Shown in pieces: positions 61,481 through 64,000 of a stretch of DNA of 64,000 nucleotides. Under the pieces are notes generated by a model, which saw nothing but the letters and a program-made list of their open reading frames with translations, was not told the origin of the DNA and ran no database searches. Every line of letters begins with the position of its first letter. The stretch's first letter is position 1. A program made the position numbers and the translations under genes. Location of the stretch: the NCBI GenBank assembly GCA_977006965.1, contig OZ345354.1, forward strand, positions 2,852,001 to 2,916,000, in the 5' to 3' direction. The DNA comes from Phymatolithon calcareum (Eukaryota > Rhodophyta > Florideophyceae > Hapalidiales).

Positions 61481-62626
61481 ATGAACTCACTTGCATCATG
61501 GCTCGCGCTTCAGCCTTCAAAAAGACCGCCATTAGAATCAACAACTATTGCCTGGACTCCACTCTCCGAGGCGGAATGCAGCTCGGCTCTCGCCCTCATT
61601 GCCGACGCGCGAGCAAAGGAGCTGACAAGAGAGCGCGACACGGAAATGTGTCGAAAGTACATACCGCACGGAACGCTCACCATGCCATACGATTTCAAAC
61701 TTTACGGCAACGCGCGACCGGGAGAACGAAGTCTGTACATCTCCATGCACGGCGGCGGTGCATGCGATTCCTCGGCGAATGACGCGGAGTGGCGAAACCA
61801 ACAATCCCTATACGAGCCAAGCGAAGGCTTCTACGTCGCCCCTCGAGCACCGACAAACACCTGGGATCTATGGCATCAACCGCACATTGACCACATGTTC
61901 GACCGTCTCATTGAGAATTTCGTCATATTTCACGACATAAACCCAAACAAGGTTTACATAGCAGGCTATTCCGCGGGCGGCGATGGAGCATACCGTCTCG
62001 CGCCGCGCATGGCCGACCGCTGGGCCGGTGCAGCGATGATGGCCGGTCATCCCGGTGAGGCTCAGGCGCACAACTTGAACAACACGGCATTCATAATACA
62101 GTGTGGAGGGAACGACAATGCCTACGAGCGAAACGAGCGTGCACGTGAATGGGGCGATATGCTCGGCCAACTTGCGCGTCGACATCCAACGCAGTATCCA
62201 CACAAGTGTATTGTGTATCCACAGTATGGCCACTGGATGAACGGGGAGTGTGCGAGAGCTTTCCCATGGATGGCGGAGAGGGAGAGGAATCCGTGGCCGC
62301 GGAAGGTTATTTGGCATCAGGGAAATGTGCTGCATAAACGATTTGCATGGCTTTCGAATGATGATCCGAAACCTGAAGACCTTGTCACGGCGGAGGTGAG
62401 GGGACAGATTATTACGGTGGAATCGAATAATGTTTTGCGTGTCAGGCTTAGACTTAGTGATGAGTTGGTGGATTTGGACAGGCAGGTTGTTGTGCGGAAT
62501 GAGCGCGGTCGCAAGCTTTTCGAGGGAAGGGTGCGGCGAAGCGTGGCGGCGCTGTATGAATCTATGGTGGAGCGGTTTGATACATCCACGGCGGCATGTG
62601 CTTTTCTTGATCTCAGGTTGCAGTAG
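61415..62626 (+). CDS. Alpha/beta-hydrolase (serine esterase type)
   Basis: 403 aa from 61415; Met23 at 61481 is likely the true start, since the first 22 residues look untranslated. The oxyanion motif is HGGG (112-115), the nucleophile Ser186 in AGYSAGGDG, a candidate acid Asp234 in CGGNDN, and the His273 in YGHWM. YVAPRAPTNTWDLWHQPHID precedes the nucleophile, as in bacterial esterases and depolymerase-like hydrolases. It hydrolyses esters or lipids; substrate unknown. There is no leader after Met23, so a cytosolic location is likely. The last 90 residues form a beta-rich domain (VTAEVRGQIITVESNNVLRV). The gene shows the island-wide switch from C-rich to G-rich coding strand. Confidence 0.87.
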   Translation: MPFYILKSSLSIDVFPRHSLFDMNSLASWLALQPSKRPPLESTTIAWTPLSEAECSSALALIADARAKELTRERDTEMCRKYIPHGTLTMPYDFKLYGNARPGERSLYISMHGGGACDSSANDAEWRNQQSLYEPSEGFYVAPRAPTNTWDLWHQPHIDHMFDRLIENFVIFHDINPNKVYIAGYSAGGDGAYRLAPRMADRWAGAAMMAGHPGEAQAHNLNNTAFIIQCGGNDNAYERNERAREWGDMLGQLARRHPTQYPHKCIVYPQYGHWMNGECARAFPWMAERERNPWPRKVIWHQGNVLHKRFAWLSNDDPKPEDLVTAEVRGQIITVESNNVLRVRLRLSDELVDLDRQVVVRNERGRKLFEGRVRRSVAALYESMVERFDTSTAACAFLDLRLQ

Positions 62627-63314
62627 GTTGTTCGCGGGGATTCAGTTCATTTTTGGCGGCATGTGAGAATTTTGCCTGCAGTGAGACCGATTACCTTTGC
62701 TGATGTTGAAATTCAAAACAGAGGTCATTATGACGTTCACATGCACGACATGATCAATGCGGTCGTAGTTCTTCGAATAACCGTCGGGGAAACGAGAGAG
62801 CTCACTTGAGCCATATACGTTGCAATCGAAAGGTGCTCTGGACTATGACGACTTGAGTTGCAATCTTAGCGACAATCGTGCTGATGCATTTGCCACAGGG
62901 CAGGACATCCGTCTATGAGAACTCACATTTCTCGAGAGATGTGCCTTAAATGTGCATTGTCTCGTCTGACAATATTTTCCAAGTTCCAATAGCTGCTTGA
63001 TTCAGGGAACGAGGTTTGGAATCCATAAAACAGTTGCCACATTATATCCAGAGCGGAAGATGAAAGTTATTCAGTGAGATCAGATCGACTTCTCCGGCGA
63101 ATTCTTCCTTATTGCTTTTCCAACCCGCGCAGAGGTACTGTAGTTTTTGCACTCTGAATCATTCATCTTGCAAATCTTTTCTGTTTCACTTCAAGATTAG
63201 ATTTTGAACGCATTTCCTCCCTCTACGAATGTTCCGGTTTGTCAGTTTTCGCTTCGCCAAGTTCTTGAACGATGCACAAGTGTTAAGCTGCGCTGAAGTG
63301 CAGCTCTTTCGAAG

Positions 63315-63397
63315 AATAGCGCCGTTTATCAATAACTTTGGCCATCACCGTTCGAGTCGAACTGTGATGACCAAAGTTATGGGTAAACGGCGCTATT
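63315..63397. repeat. Long imperfect hairpin, about 33-bp arms
   Basis: Left arm 63315-63348 (AATAGCGCCGTTTA, ATAACTTTGG, CATCAC) pairs with 63364-63397 (GTGATG, CCAAAGTTAT, TAAACGGCGCTATT) with about four mismatches and a 15-base loop. Confidence 0.88.
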
Positions 63398-63850
63398 GCG
63401 TAAATTATCCCGCTAGAAACGATCAAAATTGAACAGTAATGCAGTATCAAACATAATGCATCATATGATTGCAGATTGATGCAAACTGCAATTTAGCTAA
63501 CACTTTTTTATTGGCTACTTAGTTATACGTTTCCGCTATTTGTTCGAATTATTTGGCAAAACACATGTCCGTTTTGTGCAAGGATCAACTTTTTGTATTG
63601 ACGGTAATGTTTGTGCACTTCGATACGGCACAGCGCCTTCTCTTATGATAAATTCCTTACAAAATAGATTTTTGTCCGCGCCGTTCGAGATGCTCTAAAA
63701 GGGTACAACCAGGGGAAAAGTAATAGAGGGGGAGTAAAACTGAGGGGGCTATCATAGCATTCACGGGTCCCCTGTGTACGTGCATCATGTATGTAGGTCC
63801 AGCTATGCATCAAATTAATAAGTGTTAAACAGAACATTTCAGCGTGCTTA

Positions 63851-63883
63851 TCATATTACATCCACTTTGTGGATGTAATATGA
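63851..63883. repeat. Perfect 15-bp-arm hairpin, 3-base loop
   Basis: TCATATTACATCCAC, TTT, GTGGATGTAATATGA. No T run follows, so a bacterial-type terminator is unlikely; it may be a short inverted-repeat element or an RNA stem. Confidence 0.85.
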
Positions 63884-64000
63884 CAAATCGGCTTCTCCTT
63901 CGTCGCATGGATGAAAATTAGTGCAAATAGGGAACATCGTGAGACAGTGCACAATACAGCATGGAGTGCCTTTGTTCGGATTTCGGCTGAATTCAAAATT

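Larger units (their letters stand above)
62627..64000. other. Intergenic end of window with hairpins
   Basis: No gene recognised. Two strong inverted repeats are listed separately. Confidence 0.4.

Noticed and set aside
1-64000. tRNA, rRNA and CRISPR arrays
   Set aside because: No convincing A/B-box pair with a cloverleaf, no rRNA segments, and no regular spacer array. The TTCGAGTC in the 63.3-kb hairpin loop is not part of a tRNA.

Overview
This is a nuclear window from a photosynthetic eukaryote, most probably a red alga (inference). The protein-coding genes are compact and nearly intron-free: I see one 118-bp intron in RIBA and one probable 84-bp intron in a small secreted-protein gene. 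Two products have plastid-type leaders, one starting MAFAF, in keeping with the aromatic start of rhodophyte transit peptides. The rest is nested LINEs, short retroposons and an old Ty3/gypsy copy. A florideophyte with large repeat-filled intergenic regions, of the Chondrus type, fits best, but species cannot be proven from the sequence alone.

Layout. 1-3.5 kb: LINE and SINE scraps plus GC-rich decayed sequence. 3.5-9.1 kb: dead Ty3/gypsy element on the minus strand (gag, protease, RT, RNase H, integrase). 10.6-12.05 kb: membrane-anchored nitrilase-superfamily gene. 12.7-18.9 kb: nested retroelements; an essentially full-length 3.26-kb LINE with a 999-codon open frame sits in a SINE, which sits in a second LINE, and a third LINE copy is split by a fourth. 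20.9-37.2 kb: repeat field with 5'-truncated LINEs that still carry 12-15 bp target-site duplications (TSDs), a poly(C)-tailed retroposon, a 545-bp tandem duplication with a foldback core, and a hAT-type DNA transposon. 37.5-46.7 kb: two small secreted-protein genes (a decayed relative of the first lies at 26.5 kb) and an agmatine-deiminase-family gene cut in two by a LINE. 48-62.6 kb: a dense gene island: pseudokinase/ANTH/TKL-kinase protein, RIBA, Kelch protein, plastid 2Fe-2S protein, single-pass membrane protein, RNA 3'-phosphate cyclase, alpha/beta-hydrolase. 62.6-64 kb: non-coding, with two strong hairpins.

How it fits together. The genes are unrelated housekeeping or regulatory genes rather than a pathway cluster. 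RIBA (riboflavin synthesis) and the 2Fe-2S protein probably act in the plastid, RTCA in RNA processing, and the ANTH-kinase in endocytic or signalling membranes. In the gene island the coding strand is C-rich in the 5' half and G-rich in the 3' half whichever way the gene points.

The strongest candidates for something undescribed are the pseudokinase-ANTH-TKL kinase architecture, the young poly(C)-tailed retroposon pair, the SINE family with a conserved 3' core, and the gene-wise GC-skew switch.
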